This document shows positions 9,379 through 20,337 of a DNA stretch of 64,000 bases, piece after piece. The notes beneath the pieces were generated by a model. The model was not told the DNA's origin, did not search any database, and saw only the letters and a program-made list of their open reading frames with translations. The stretch comes from Pseudooceanicola algae (GTDB taxonomy: Bacteria > Pseudomonadota > Alphaproteobacteria > Rhodobacterales > Rhodobacteraceae), in assembly GCF_003590145.2 (NCBI RefSeq), contig NZ_CP060436.1, positions 2,919,001 to 2,983,000 on the forward strand, given 5' to 3'. Each line of letters starts with the position of its first letter. Position 1 is the first letter of the stretch. The translations under genes and the position numbers were made by a program.

Positions 9379-9965
9379 GTTTTCTGCTTGGCCTCACCGG
9401 CTCTATCGGGATGGGGAAATCGACGACTGCGGCGATGTTCAGGGACGCTGGCTGCGCGCTATGGGATGCGGACGCGGCGGTGCACCGGCTTTACGGTCCG
9501 GGCGGCGCAGCGGTGGCGCCGCTGGCAGCCGCCTTTCCGGATGCGGTGCAGGACGGACAGGTGTCGCGCCCGGCGCTGAAGGTGATCATTGCGCAGGATC
9601 CCACGGCTTTGGGCCGGATCGAGGCCATCGTGCATCCGCTTGTCGGTCAAGACCGTGCGGATTTTATCGCGGGCACGACTGCGGACATCGTGGTGTTCGA
9701 CATCCCGCTATTGTTCGAGGGCGGGATGCAGGACCAGATGGACGCGACGGCGGTTGTCACCACCACTAGCGCCGAACAACGCGCCCGCGTTCTGGCGCGC
9801 GGTACCATGAGCGCGGCGGATTTCGACCTGATCCTGGCGCGGCAGATGCCCGATGCGGACAAACGCACCCGGGCGACATATATCATCGAGACGGATACGC
9901 TTGACCATGCCCGCCAGCAGGTTCTGGCGATCGTCGATCAGATTAGGGGAGCCTCCCATGCGTGA
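9375..9965 (+). CDS. coaE: dephospho-CoA kinase
   Basis: CoaE phosphorylates the ribose 3'-OH of dephospho-CoA with ATP, the last step of coenzyme A synthesis. The 196-residue protein begins with the P-loop [12 protein letters not shown] (6-17), followed by [11 protein letters not shown] and [11 protein letters not shown], all diagnostic. It overlaps aroE by four bases and dnaQ by eight. Confidence 0.95.
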   Translation: MSFLLGLTGSIGMGKSTTAAMFRDAGCALWDADAAVHRLYGPGGAAVAPLAAAFPDAVQDGQVSRPALKVIIAQDPTALGRIEAIVHPLVGQDRADFIAGTTADIVVFDIPLLFEGGMQDQMDATAVVTTTSAEQRARVLARGTMSAADFDLILARQMPDADKRTRATYIIETDTLDHARQQVLAIVDQIRGASHA

Positions 9966-10656
9966 AATCGTGATGGATACCGAGACGACAGGGTTCGAAC
10001 CCGAACAGGGCGACCGTCTGGTCGAAATCGGCGGTGTCGAACTGCTGAACCATATGCCGACGGGCCGCACCTATCATGTCTACATCAATCCCGAACGCGA
10101 AGTCCCCGAAGAGGCGTTCAAGGTGCACGGCCTCAATTACGAATTCCTGAAGGACAAGCCGCTGTTCCGCGAGGTTGCGCAGGATTTTCTGGATTTCATC
10201 GGTGACGCAAAGCTGGTGATCCACAATGCGGCCTTCGACATGAAGTTCCTGAACGCGGAACTGGGCTGGCTGAAGATGCCGCTTATCCCCTGGGAGCAGG
10301 CGCTGGACACGCTGGCCATCGCGCGCAAGAAATACCCCGGTTCTCCGGCGTCCCTGGATGCGCTTTGTCGGCGCTTCGGCATCGACAATTCCTCGCGGAC
10401 CCTGCACGGCGCGCTGCTCGATTCCGAAATCCTGGCAGAGGTCTATCTTGAGCTGATCGGCGGGCGACAACCTGATCTGGTTCTGGCACCAACCTCGGAC
10501 GGCGGGCATTCCGCCGATGGGACCGAGACATGGCGCCCCCGTCCCCGCCCGGTGCCGCTGCCATCACGGCTGACGGAAAGCGAAAGCGCCGCCCACCACA
10601 GCTTTGTCGAAAAGCTGGGCGAGACGGCGCTTTGGAAGAAATTAAACGCTGGCTGA
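9958..10656 (+). CDS. dnaQ: DNA polymerase III epsilon subunit (3'-5' proofreading exonuclease)
   Basis: DnaQ is the proofreading subunit of the replicative polymerase. The 232-residue product has the DEDDh exonuclease motifs: Exo[10 protein letters not shown] (Asp7, Glu9), Exo[19 protein letters not shown], and Exo[17 protein letters not shown] with the catalytic His and Asp. The ATG at 9958 opens exactly at the family N-terminus ([12 protein letters not shown]) within the end of coaE. The C-terminal part after about residue 175 is low-complexity and should bind the polymerase subunit. It converges on secB. Confidence 0.95.
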   Translation: MREIVMDTETTGFEPEQGDRLVEIGGVELLNHMPTGRTYHVYINPEREVPEEAFKVHGLNYEFLKDKPLFREVAQDFLDFIGDAKLVIHNAAFDMKFLNAELGWLKMPLIPWEQALDTLAIARKKYPGSPASLDALCRRFGIDNSSRTLHGALLDSEILAEVYLELIGGRQPDLVLAPTSDGGHSADGTETWRPRPRPVPLPSRLTESESAAHHSFVEKLGETALWKKLNAG

Positions 10657-10675
10657 GACGGCCGGCGGTAGGGGC

Positions 10676-10690
10676 CGCGCCGGAGGCGCG
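10676..10690. terminator. hairpin between convergent dnaQ and secB
   Basis: CGCGCC and GGCGCG (6 bp, 3-base loop) form a compact GC hairpin in the 45-base gap between the two gene ends. There is no T run, so it may only be a weak or Rho-assisted end. Confidence 0.3.
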
Positions 10691-10701
10691 ACCGGATCGG
10701 A

Positions 10702-11199
10702 TCAGTTCGGCAGCGGCTGCTCGGCCGGCTGGGCGGCGGCACGGCGCTGAAGCTCTGCGCGGTAGAGAGCGACGAAATCGATCGTGTCGAGGTTCAGCGG
10801 CGGGAAGCCCCCGTCGCGGGTCACGTCCGACACGATGCGGCGCACGAAGGGGAACAGCATCCGCGGGCATTCGATCAGCAGGAAGGGGTGCATCTGTTCG
10901 TCCGGCACGCCTTCGATGTTGAACAGGCCGACATATTCCAGTTCGAGCAGGAACATCGGCTCGGCGGTTTCCTTGGCGTTCGAGGTCACGGTCAGCTTCA
11001 TCAGCACTTCGTACTGGTTGCCGGTCTCGCGCTTCTTTGCATCCAGGGCGACCTGAACCTTCACGTCGGGCTGGACCTGGCCGGTCGCCGGCTTGCGCGA
11101 CAGGATGTTCTCGAAGGACATGTCCCGGATGTATTGGGTCAGGACGTTCATCTTCACCTGGGGCGCCTGGGGCGCGGCGCCGTTTTGGTCTTCAGTCAT
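10702..11199 (-). CDS. secB: protein-export chaperone SecB
   Basis: SecB is a tetrameric cytoplasmic chaperone that keeps preproteins unfolded and delivers them to SecA. The 165-residue protein shows the conserved VLTQYIRDMSFEN segment, the LELEYVGLFNIEG strand and the ECPRMLFPFVRRIVSDVTRDGGFPPLNLDTIDF-type core (read in two parts here). The ATG is preceded by AGGAG. It lies downstream of fxsA on the same strand, 99 bases apart. Confidence 0.96.
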   Translation of the reverse strand: MTEDQNGAAPQAPQVKMNVLTQYIRDMSFENILSRKPATGQVQPDVKVQVALDAKKRETGNQYEVLMKLTVTSNAKETAEPMFLLELEYVGLFNIEGVPDEQMHPFLLIECPRMLFPFVRRIVSDVTRDGGFPPLNLDTIDFVALYRAELQRRAAAQPAEQPLPN

Positions 11200-11298
11200 C
11201 GGACAGCTCCTGCGGAGTAAATTTTGATCGTCGCGGTGGTAGCAGTATCTGCCATGTGCCTCAACGATTGTTTACCAGCGGTCCCCCTGCCGGACGGA

Positions 11299-11832
11299 TC
11301 AGTGCCGCGTCCAGCCAGAGGGGCGGTGCGTCGGGGATTTCGGCGGATCGACTTCGGTATATTCGCCCTCGATCACGTCCGGATAGCGCGCGGGCGATTG
11401 TCCGGGGCCGCGATCCTGCGGGCGTCCCTGCGGTTGCGCGCCCGGCCCGCTTCCCCCCGGCCCGCTTCCCATCGAAAAGCTTTGCACCTTCACCCGTTTT
11501 TTCAGAAAGGTGAAAGCGGCATGGCGAAACGCCGGGGTCAGCAGGGCAAAGCCGAGCGCATCCGTGAAGAAACCGGGCGTGACCAGCAGTGCGCCGGCGA
11601 GCAGGATCATCGCGGCATCGGCCAATGGCGCCGAAGGGTCGGAGAGTTCGTTGAAGCTGCGTCGGATCTTGTCCAGCGCCTGTGCCCCCTGTTTACGCAC
11701 CAGCCAGGTGCCCAGAATGGCCGTGCCAAGCACGATGGCAAGCGTCCAGCCAAGGCCGATCAGACCCCCGACCTGGATGAACAGGGCGATCTCGATCATC
11801 GGAATCGCGATAAAGGCCAATAGCAGCCACAT
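11299..11832 (-). CDS. fxsA: FxsA family membrane protein
   Basis: FxsA proteins are small inner-membrane proteins; in E. coli overproduction relieves F-plasmid exclusion of phage T7, but the native role is unknown. The 177-residue product begins MWLLLAFIAIPMIEIALFI and has about three to four hydrophobic segments followed by a long hydrophilic, proline- and glycine-rich C-terminus. The ATG at 11832 is chosen because it is at the family N-terminus and follows an AGGAG site. It is divergent from timA; this pairing beside secB is common in the group. Confidence 0.85.
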   Translation of the reverse strand: MWLLLAFIAIPMIEIALFIQVGGLIGLGWTLAIVLGTAILGTWLVRKQGAQALDKIRRSFNELSDPSAPLADAAMILLAGALLVTPGFFTDALGFALLTPAFRHAAFTFLKKRVKVQSFSMGSGPGGSGPGAQPQGRPQDRGPGQSPARYPDVIEGEYTEVDPPKSPTHRPSGWTRH

Positions 11833-11936
11833 GAAACTTACTCCTTGTTCTCCGCAAACGTGGACTTGCGGACCCTTGATGCCTACATAGGGATCAGACC
11901 AAGTTTTACCAATGTCCGGAGGCCCTAGAGGTTCTG

Positions 11937-12596
11937 ATGTCGTCGCCAATTCTCCAGCTTCTGGTTCTCGCCGGGATCGCAATCTTCCTCATCCTGCGTC
12001 TGAAGAACGTTCTGGGCACGCGAGAGGGCTTTGAAAAGCCGCCAGTGCCGACGCAACCGCAACCCGATGCCCGGACCGGCACCTTCGAGGTGATCACCGG
12101 CGGCCCGGATCCCGATATCACGGATCATGTGGCAGAAGACAGCCAGGCCGCCCGTGCCCTGACCCAGATGAAGGGGCTCGAACCCGATTTCAGCGTTTCC
12201 GAATTCCTCGGCGGGGCCCGCGCGGCCTATGAAATGATCCTGATGGGCTTTGAAAAAGGCAACCTTGAGGATGTGAAGGGTCTGTTGGGCGAAGACGTGC
12301 ACGAAAGCTTTGCCGAGGTCATCGCGGCCCGCGAACAGCAGGGCCTGACTGTCGATGCCGAATTCGTCGGCATCCGGGAGTTGACCCTGGTGGGCGCAGA
12401 GTTCGACCCGGCCACATCTCGCGCGGAGCTGACGGTGCGCTTCCTTGGCCAACTGACGCAGGTCGTGCATGATTCAAATGGAGCGGTGGTCGAAGGCGAG
12501 CCGGGCAAGGTGAAAACGCAGCGCGATATCTGGACCTTCGAACGCCAGATGGGCGTTGACGACCTGAACTGGCAACTGGTCGCGACGGGGGAATGA
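11937..12596 (+). CDS. timA: Tim44-domain protein (TimA)
   Basis: This is a bacterial relative of the mitochondrial import protein Tim44. The 219-residue protein has an N-terminal membrane anchor (LQLLVLAGIAIFLILRL), a short linker and a Tim44-like domain from about residue 75 to the end, ending with VKTQRDIWTFERQMG. In Caulobacter TimA is membrane-bound and periplasmic-facing in topology reports; its substrate is not established. The stop overlaps the mltA start, so the two are probably co-translated. Confidence 0.85.
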   Translation: MSSPILQLLVLAGIAIFLILRLKNVLGTREGFEKPPVPTQPQPDARTGTFEVITGGPDPDITDHVAEDSQAARALTQMKGLEPDFSVSEFLGGARAAYEMILMGFEKGNLEDVKGLLGEDVHESFAEVIAAREQQGLTVDAEFVGIRELTLVGAEFDPATSRAELTVRFLGQLTQVVHDSNGAVVEGEPGKVKTQRDIWTFERQMGVDDLNWQLVATGE

Positions 12597-13885
12597 CCCT
12601 GGGGGCGCCGGCTGCATATGCCTGCGCCCGCCTGCGGGCCGCTCTCTGCCGATCCGATCTGAAAGGCCCGCCCACGCGGGCCTTCTTGCTGTCTGCCCTG
12701 ACGCTGATCGCCCCGCTGCATGCTTTGCAGGCGCAGGAGGCTGATCCGCCGACCATCGATGCCGCAGCCGAGGCAACCCCCGGCCCTTCCCCCGCTGATC
12801 CTCAGTCCGAAGCGGCCGTGCAGGTCGCCAGTCCGCGCCCTGTCGCAGCACCGGCTGTCCTGCCCGTGCCGCTGGACCTGCCCGCGGAACCCGCGCCCGA
12901 ACTGACCTATTCCGTTCTCACCTTCGCCGATCTGCCCGGCTGGGCGGGGGACGATCACCTTGCGGCCCTGACGGTCTTTTTGAAGACCTGCGGTGACCTG
13001 CGCGAAGCTGATTGGGCGGCGATCTGCGCCCTGGGCCGCAAGCAGGCCGAAAGCCCCCGGTCGGCGCGGGCCTTCTTCGAACTGGTTTTCACCCCGGTGT
13101 TGATCCAGGACGGCGCTCCGATGGTCTTTACCGGTTACTACGAACCCGAACTGGCCGGATCTCGGGACTGGGATGTGCATTACCCCTACCCCGTTTACGC
13201 GCTGCCGCCCGAAGCGCCCTCGGGCGAAAGCTGGCTGACCCGGGCGGAGATCGAGACGACGGGCGCGCTCAAGCACCGGGGGTTGGAGATCGGCTATGTC
13301 GGCGATCCGGTAGCGCTGATGTTCCTGCAGATCCAGGGATCGGGGCGCATCACGCTGGAAGACGGTCGTCAGATCCGGCTGGGCTATGCCGGTCACAACG
13401 GCCATGACTACCGGTCGATCGGGCAGGAAATGGTGCGGCGCGGGATCTATGACGCCAGTCAGGTCTCGGCGCCGGTGATCTCGAACTGGGTGCGGCGGCA
13501 TCCGGTCGAGGGGGCCGAACTGCTGCGCACCAATCCCTCCTACGTTTTCTTCCGCGAAATCACCGATGCCAAGCCGGATGACGGTCCGCGCGGGGCGATG
13601 AACCGCGCCCTGTCGGCAGGACGCAGCCTTGCGGTCGATCCCCGCTATGTGCCATTGGGGGCCCCGGTCTGGATCGAGAAGAAGGGGTTTCGCGCCATGC
13701 GGCGGTTGATGGTGGCGCAGGATACCGGATCGGCGATCAAGGGGCCGCAGCGGGCCGATGTCTTTACCGGTACGGGCCGCGCGGCGGGCCGCGAAGCACA
13801 GCGGATGCGCGACACTGGCCGTATGGTTGTCCTGCTGCCGATCCAGCGCGCCTATGCAATGCTGGAAGAGGGGTCCGCCCTGTGA
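12593..13885 (+). CDS. mltA: membrane-bound lytic murein transglycosylase A
   Basis: MltA cleaves the MurNAc-GlcNAc bond of peptidoglycan, forming 1,6-anhydro-MurNAc ends. The 430-residue protein has a hydrophobic signal segment (AFLLSALTLIAPLHALQA), a Pro/Ala-rich linker, the MltA domain (MVFTGYYEPELAGSR, QIQGSGRI) and the C-terminal 3D domain (VAQDTGSAIKGPQRADVFTG) with the catalytic Asp region. The first 28 residues before the signal segment are unusual, so a later non-ATG start is possible. It overlaps timA and smr. AmgK-MurU (28-29.7 kb) would recycle its products. Confidence 0.93.
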   Translation: MTLGAPAAYACARLRAALCRSDLKGPPTRAFLLSALTLIAPLHALQAQEADPPTIDAAAEATPGPSPADPQSEAAVQVASPRPVAAPAVLPVPLDLPAEPAPELTYSVLTFADLPGWAGDDHLAALTVFLKTCGDLREADWAAICALGRKQAESPRSARAFFELVFTPVLIQDGAPMVFTGYYEPELAGSRDWDVHYPYPVYALPPEAPSGESWLTRAEIETTGALKHRGLEIGYVGDPVALMFLQIQGSGRITLEDGRQIRLGYAGHNGHDYRSIGQEMVRRGIYDASQVSAPVISNWVRRHPVEGAELLRTNPSYVFFREITDAKPDDGPRGAMNRALSAGRSLAVDPRYVPLGAPVWIEKKGFRAMRRLMVAQDTGSAIKGPQRADVFTGTGRAAGREAQRMRDTGRMVVLLPIQRAYAMLEEGSAL

Positions 13886-14502
13886 GCCGCCGTCGTCGCC
13901 TGCGCCCCGAAGAGCTTGACCTGTGGAACAAGGTCGCCGGCACCGCCGAACGGCTGACCCGCGATCAAAAGACCCTTGCCCCGCAGCACCCCGTGGCCAA
14001 GGCACCGGCCCCGGTGCGGCCCGTGGACCCCCCGGCCACCGCCCCGCGGATCGAACCCTTTCGCCTGGGTGACAAGCTGGGCGGCAAGGCGTCGCGCAAC
14101 GCCGGGGCGCATGATCTGCTGGCGCCGATCCATGAGCGGCTTCATGGCGCGCCGCTGCGGATGGACAAGAAGACCCACGGCAAGATGAAGAAGGGCAAGC
14201 TGTCGCCCGAGGCCCGGATCGACCTGCACGGGATGACCGTGGATCGCGCGCATCGGGCGCTGACGGCGTTCCTGCTGCGGGCGGCGACCAATGAAAACCG
14301 TCTGGTGCTGGTCATCACGGGCAAGGGCAGGGTCCGGGACGAAGACGGCCCGATCCCGGTGCGTCACGGCGTGCTGCGCCACCAGATGCCGCATTGGCTG
14401 TCGCAGCCGCCGTTGTCGCACCTGGTGCTTCAGGTGACCCCGGCCCATGCCGTTCATGGCGGGACCGGGGCCTATTACATCTACCTGCGCCGCAACCGCT
14501 GA
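13882..14502 (+). CDS. smr: Smr/MutS2-type endonuclease-domain protein
   Basis: Smr domains bind or cleave nucleic acids; in bacteria they are linked to ribosome rescue and DNA processing, but this subgroup is uncharacterised. The 206-residue product starts with GTG, overlapping the mltA stop. Its C-terminal half is the Smr domain: RIDLHGMTVDRAHRAL, LVLVITGKGR and HAVHGGTGAYYIYLRR. The N-terminal half is basic and probably disordered. It converges on the MFS gene. Confidence 0.9.
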   Translation: MSRRRRLRPEELDLWNKVAGTAERLTRDQKTLAPQHPVAKAPAPVRPVDPPATAPRIEPFRLGDKLGGKASRNAGAHDLLAPIHERLHGAPLRMDKKTHGKMKKGKLSPEARIDLHGMTVDRAHRALTAFLLRAATNENRLVLVITGKGRVRDEDGPIPVRHGVLRHQMPHWLSQPPLSHLVLQVTPAHAVHGGTGAYYIYLRRNR

Positions 14503-14526
14503 GGCAGGGCTGCAGGCAGGCGTTGG

Positions 14527-15993
14527 TCAGTGTGCGCCGGGATGCGCACCGCCCGACGCTGGCGGCCGGCGCACGAAGAACCCGGCAACGATCAGCAACA
14601 GGGAAATCGTCGCGGCAACGGTAAAGGCTCCGTGCAACCCGAACTGGGTCGCCACGACCATCTCTGCGCCGCTGTCGAGCGCCGCACCGATCCGCAGCGA
14701 CATGACCGATATGAACAGCGCGATCCCGGCCGCACCGGACACCTGCTGGATCGTTCCGATCACGGCGCTGCCATGGGGGTAGAGCTCGGGTGGAAGCGAC
14801 CCCAGGCTGGAAGTGAAGAGCGGCGTGAAGAGCAGGGCCAGACCGGCGCTCAGCAGCATGTGGCAGACCAGAACCAGAGCGAAGGGCGACCCGATGCCGA
14901 GCATGGTCATCGACCACAGCCCTGCGCTGACCAGGATGGCACCGGGAATGACCAGCTTGCGGGCACCGAGACGGTCGAACAGGCGACCGACGAAGGGCGC
15001 CAGCAGGCCCATTGTCATGCCGCCGGGCAGCAGCAGCAGGCCGGAGTGAAGCTCGTCCAGCCCAAGGACGTTCTGCATGTAGATCGGCAGCAGGATGATC
15101 ATGCCGAACAACGCCATCATGGCGAGGCCCATCATGATGACCGATACCGCGTAAACCCGCACGCCAAGGGTGCGCAATTCCAGCAGGGCCCGGCCTTCAC
15201 GGCCAAGGCGCAGCTGGCGCCTTACGAAGATGGCCAGCACCACGATGCCCAGCACCAGCGGCAACCAGACCGGTACCGGCCCTCCGGCGCCATGGCCTTC
15301 GCCGATGGTGGACAGGCCGTAGACCAACGACCCGAAGCCGATAGCCGACAGCGGCACCGACAGCAGATCCAGCCGGGCCTTGCGCGGCTCGGTCACGTTC
15401 TGCAGCCAGAAATACCCAAGTGTCAGAGTCGCGAGCCCGATGGGCAGCATGATGATGAACATCCAGCGCCAGGCCAGCCAGTGCAGGATCAGCCCGGAAA
15501 TCGTCGGCCCGATGGCCGGAGCCACCGAGATCACGATCGAGATATTGCCCATGGTGCGCCCGCGCCGTTCGGCGGGAACAAGGTTCATCACCGTGGTCAT
15601 CAGAAGCGGCATCATGATCGCCGTGCCCATGGCCTGAACGATCCGTCCCAGGATCAGGAAACCTAGCCCCGGCGCCATGGCACAGAGCAGTGTTCCCGAG
15701 CAGAAAAAGCCCATCGCCATCAGGAAAACCGTGCGGGTATGCAGGCTTTGCATCAGGAAACCGGTGATCGGGATCACCACGGACATGGTCAGCAGAAAGG
15801 CCGTGGTCAGCCATTGCGCTGCGCTGGCCGTGACGGCGAGATCGTTCATGAGGCGCGGCAGGGCGACGCTCATGATCGTTTCGTTCAGGATGACCGTGAA
15901 GGTCGACACCATCAGCACGCCGATCACCAGACGGTCGCGGGCGGCGTTATCGGGGCTTGCAGCAGGCGCGGGTCGAGGTGCGCTAGGTTGCAT
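14527..15993 (-). CDS. MFS transporter, DHA2 (EmrB/QacA) type drug efflux protein
   Basis: A proton-driven exporter of the 14-helix DHA2 subgroup. The roughly 488-residue protein has many membrane helices, motif LNETIMSVALPRLMNDL in helix 1 (the D/E-x-T-I-V-N-V-A-L-P signature region), QWLTTAFLLTMSVVIPITG in helix 2 and GRIVQAMGTAIMMPLL. The ATG at 15993 follows GAGGATT; an upstream frame to 16080 looks untranslated. No regulator or membrane-fusion partner is beside it, so its substrate is unknown. Confidence 0.87.
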   Translation of the reverse strand: MQPSAPRPAPAASPDNAARDRLVIGVLMVSTFTVILNETIMSVALPRLMNDLAVTASAAQWLTTAFLLTMSVVIPITGFLMQSLHTRTVFLMAMGFFCSGTLLCAMAPGLGFLILGRIVQAMGTAIMMPLLMTTVMNLVPAERRGRTMGNISIVISVAPAIGPTISGLILHWLAWRWMFIIMLPIGLATLTLGYFWLQNVTEPRKARLDLLSVPLSAIGFGSLVYGLSTIGEGHGAGGPVPVWLPLVLGIVVLAIFVRRQLRLGREGRALLELRTLGVRVYAVSVIMMGLAMMALFGMIILLPIYMQNVLGLDELHSGLLLLPGGMTMGLLAPFVGRLFDRLGARKLVIPGAILVSAGLWSMTMLGIGSPFALVLVCHMLLSAGLALLFTPLFTSSLGSLPPELYPHGSAVIGTIQQVSGAAGIALFISVMSLRIGAALDSGAEMVVATQFGLHGAFTVAATISLLLIVAGFFVRRPPASGGAHPGAH

Positions 15994-16256
15994 TCGGGGA
16001 ATCCTCGTTTGCGCCCGGCTGCCAGGGTGGCTCGGGCGGTCTTCGGCGAAGCTGTGACCCCGAACCGGACGCAAAGTCAACCGGTGCGGGCGCAGGCAGG
16101 GTTGTGCCGGAATGCAGATGGGGCGCGGGTAAAATCGTTACAATCGGGACGATCCCGCCCTTGCGCCCCCTGCCCTTTCATCCCCCGTTCCGCAGCCCGC
16201 CTTGCAGCCTTGGCCCGGCCCCGGCAAGGTACGCCCGAAACGGGTAGGAGGCCCCC

Positions 16257-17147
16257 ATGCGCATTCTTTTCACCGGCGGTTCCGGCAAGGCCGGCCGTCA
16301 CGCGATCACCTATCTTCTGAAACAAGGACACCGGGTGCTGAACGTGGACCGGGTGCCGCTTGACCTGCCGGGCGTGGAAACCCGCATTGCGGATATCACG
16401 GACGCGGGCCAGGTCTTTGACATCATGGCAAGTTACGCGGGGCTTGATGAGCTGGAGGCCGGGACCGGCGTGCCGCGCTTTGACGCAGTGGTGCATTTCG
16501 CCGCCATTCCCCGCATCCTCGTGACCTCGGACAACGAATGCTACCGGGTGAACACGCTTGGGACCTACAACATGCTGGATGCGGCGGTGAAGCTGGGGGT
16601 GAAGAAGGTGATCTTTGCCTCCTCCGAAACCACCTATGGCATCTGTTTCGCGGACGGAGAGCGCAAGCCCGCGTACATCCCGGTCGATGAACAGCACCCC
16701 ACCGTACCCGAGGACAGCTATGCCATGTCCAAGGTGGTGAACGAGGTCACGGCGCGCAGCTTTCAGCAACGGTCCGGCATCGACATCTACGGGCTGCGGA
16801 TCAACAACGTGATCGAGCCGCATGAATACGCCCGCGACTTTCCGAAATACATCGCCGACCCGGCGCTGCGGCGGCGCAACATCTTTGCATATATCGACGC
16901 GCGGGATCTGGGGCACATGGTCGATTGCTGCCTGAAGACCGATGGGCTGGGGTACGAGGTCTTCAACGTCTCGAATGACGATTCCTCGGTCGATCTGCCC
17001 GCGGAGGAGGTCATCGCGCGGTTCTATCCCCGCGTGCCGCTGCGCGAAAAGATGGGGTCGCAGGATACGTTCTATGCCAATGACAAGGCCAAGCGGATGG
17101 TCGGCTTTGCGCCGAAACATGGCTGGCGGCGGTATGTCGGCGGCTGA
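16257..17147 (+). CDS. NAD-dependent epimerase/dehydratase (extended SDR)
   Basis: A 296-residue nucleotide-sugar-epimerase-like protein of the extended short-chain dehydrogenase family. It has the dinucleotide motif FTGGSGKAG (5-13), DRVPLD after strand 2, and the catalytic YAMSK (Tyr and Lys) after SSETTYG. A strong ribosome-binding site (AGGAGG) precedes the ATG. The true substrate cannot be set from sequence and no sugar-pathway genes are adjacent. It converges on hslU. Confidence 0.82.
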   Translation: MRILFTGGSGKAGRHAITYLLKQGHRVLNVDRVPLDLPGVETRIADITDAGQVFDIMASYAGLDELEAGTGVPRFDAVVHFAAIPRILVTSDNECYRVNTLGTYNMLDAAVKLGVKKVIFASSETTYGICFADGERKPAYIPVDEQHPTVPEDSYAMSKVVNEVTARSFQQRSGIDIYGLRINNVIEPHEYARDFPKYIADPALRRRNIFAYIDARDLGHMVDCCLKTDGLGYEVFNVSNDDSSVDLPAEEVIARFYPRVPLREKMGSQDTFYANDKAKRMVGFAPKHGWRRYVGG

Positions 17148-17161
17148 ACGGGGCGCCTGAC

Positions 17162-17191
17162 GCCCAAGGGGGCAAGGCGCCCCCCTTGGGC
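17162..17191. terminator. bidirectional terminator between the epimerase gene and hslU
   Basis: GCCCAAGGGGGC (17162-17173) pairs with GCCCCCCTTGGGC (17179-17191) with one bulged C and a five-base loop. It lies in the 50-base gap between two convergent genes. There is no strong T run on either side. Confidence 0.55.
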
Positions 17192-17198
17192 CGGTATC

Positions 17199-18502
<1,304 letters not shown>

Positions 18503-18506
<4 letters not shown>

Positions 18507-19579
18507 GAGATCTCCGTTCGGTAGGGGGGCAGCCGGTCCTTGCCGGGAAAGCCCGGAAGGGCGCGCAGCAGGGCACCGCGGACCTGAATCCAGAAGCTGC
18601 CGAGGAGTGTGAGGAAGAGACCGATGAACAGGAAGACGAAAACCCAGTTTCCGCCGGTGCCCGAGACATCGGTGACATAGGACAGAAGAAAGATGAAATA
18701 GCCGATCCCGGCGGTCAGGAAGGACCTGCGATCCAGGATCAGCGCCAGCAGGGCGATGACCAGCAAGGCCAGCCCCATCAGGCCATAGCCGGTGCCCGGC
18801 CCCATGCCCATGCAGGTCTGGGCGACCGTATGCACCAGCGCCCCGGCGGCCACGATATGCAGCCAGAAGCCCGATGCCGACGTCCGTCCAAGGCGATGCG
18901 GGTCGCGCATGTCGAACCAGGTTCCGGCGATCAGCGCCGCCAGCCCGACAGCCAGCGTGCCCCAGGACACCAGCCCGCCTTCGGTCAGGTCGAAGGGGTT
19001 CGTGACCCCCGATTGCGCGCCACTGGCGGTGGCCATCATCATGACCGCGCCAAAGGCCGCGATCCCTACAAGGAACATGGTGAAGGGCACCCGAAAGACC
19101 CGGTACCACAGCAGCAAGGCGGCAATGACGATGCCAAAGGTCATCAGCCAGGCCGTCGCGCCCGGCTGTTCCGTCAGCAACCGGGACATCGGCGTGCCGG
19201 GCAGCCAGAAGTCAAAGCGATCCGCCGCAATCCCCAGAATGGCCAGCCCAAAGGCCGAAACCAACAGGATCGAGGGCAGCATCATCCGCCGCTTCAGGGT
19301 GAAATAGCGCGCCAGCAGCCACAGGCAGATGATGCCGACCCCCATGACCCAGGTCACGCTGGTTGCCAGCGCCAGGCCGAAGCCGCCGAAGATCAGGATG
19401 CCAAGGCCGACCGAGACGAAGATCTCGGAGAAGCCACGAAACAGTTCGAAGGGCTCGTCTTCGGCCTGCCGTGCCCCGGCGCGGATCTGTGACAGGGTCG
19501 CCAGTTCGGCCGCCTGCGCTTCGTTCAGATGACCTGCGGCGACAGCGGCGCGAAGATCGTCCTGGGTGATGTCAGCCAT
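18503..19579 (-). CDS. DUF2157-like multi-pass membrane protein
   Basis: A 358-residue protein with a soluble N-terminus (about residues 1-45, [22 protein letters not shown]) resembling DUF2157 starts, followed by some ten hydrophobic helices. No catalytic motif was recognised. Its stop overlaps the hslU start (ATGA) and hslV lies 74 bases beyond its stop-to-start side upstream, so it is inside the hslV-hslU operon and should be made with the protease. The function is unknown. Confidence 0.75.
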
Positions 19580-19653
19580 GGGGATGCTCCGCCCGCCGGG
19601 GGGCCTGAATGAAATTGCGGATCATGGTCCGGTTCGTCCCTGCAGGGGCACGA

Positions 19654-20217
19654 TCAGGCCGCGCCTTCGATCCGTTCGACCGTCAGCTTGCCGTTCGTGT
19701 AGACGCAGATGTCCGATGCGATGGCCATTGCCTTGCGGGCGATGTCCTCGGCGTCCTCGACGTGGTCGTAAAGACCGCGCGCCGCCGCCAGGGCAAAGTT
19801 GCCGCCCGATCCGATGGCCGCGATGTCGTTCTCGGGCTCCAGGACGTCACCGGCGCCGGTGATCACGAAAAGCTCGGTCCCGTCGGTGACGATCAGCATT
19901 GCTTCCAGCTTTTGCAGGTACTTGTCGGTCCGCCAGTCCTTGGCAAGATCGACGCTGGCGCGCGCCAGCTGGCCGGGCGTCGCCTCCAGCTTGGCTTCAA
20001 GGCGTTCCAGCAGCGTGAAGGCATCGGCGGTCGATCCGGCAAATCCGCAGACCACGTCATGGCCTCCGGGCGACAGCCGCCGCACCTTGCGCGCGGTGCC
20101 CTTGATGACGGTCTGCCCAAGCGAGACCTGCCCGTCCCCCGCGACCACAACGCGCCCGCCCTTGCGCACACCGATGATCGTCGTGCCGTGCCAGCCGGGA
20201 AATTCGCTTTCTGCCAT
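19654..20217 (-). CDS. hslV: HslUV protease peptidase subunit HslV
   Basis: HslV (ClpQ) is the proteasome-beta-like peptidase of HslUV. The 187-residue product carries the N-terminal threonine region [12 protein letters not shown], where the short leader is removed to expose the catalytic Thr, and the conserved [15 protein letters not shown] and [19 protein letters not shown] segments. The ATG at 20217 follows AAGGAG. It is the first gene of hslV-membrane protein-hslU. Confidence 0.96.
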   Translation of the reverse strand: MAESEFPGWHGTTIIGVRKGGRVVVAGDGQVSLGQTVIKGTARKVRRLSPGGHDVVCGFAGSTADAFTLLERLEAKLEATPGQLARASVDLAKDWRTDKYLQKLEAMLIVTDGTELFVITGAGDVLEPENDIAAIGSGGNFALAAARGLYDHVEDAEDIARKAMAIASDICVYTNGKLTVERIEGAA

Positions 20218-20242
20218 GTTCCACTCCTTAAGTCTGCTGGGG

Positions 20243-20271
20243 TATATGATGGCCTGCGACCGGTGGGGCAA
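20243..20271 (-). promoter_or_regulatory. predicted promoter of the hslV-hslU operon
   Basis: On the minus strand, TTGCCC (20266-20271) and CATATA (20243-20248) lie 17 bases apart, some 25 bases upstream of the hslV start. The -35 core CTTG with a CATATA-type -10 resembles alphaproteobacterial heat-shock (RpoH) promoters as well as sigma-70, which would suit a heat-shock protease. The sigma factor cannot be assigned from the sequence alone. Confidence 0.4.
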
Positions 20272-20337
20272 GTGTCGCAGGCCCGGAAAGCCACATCCCG
20301 CTTGCCGCAACGCATTGGCGTGGCTAGCCTGCGCGCC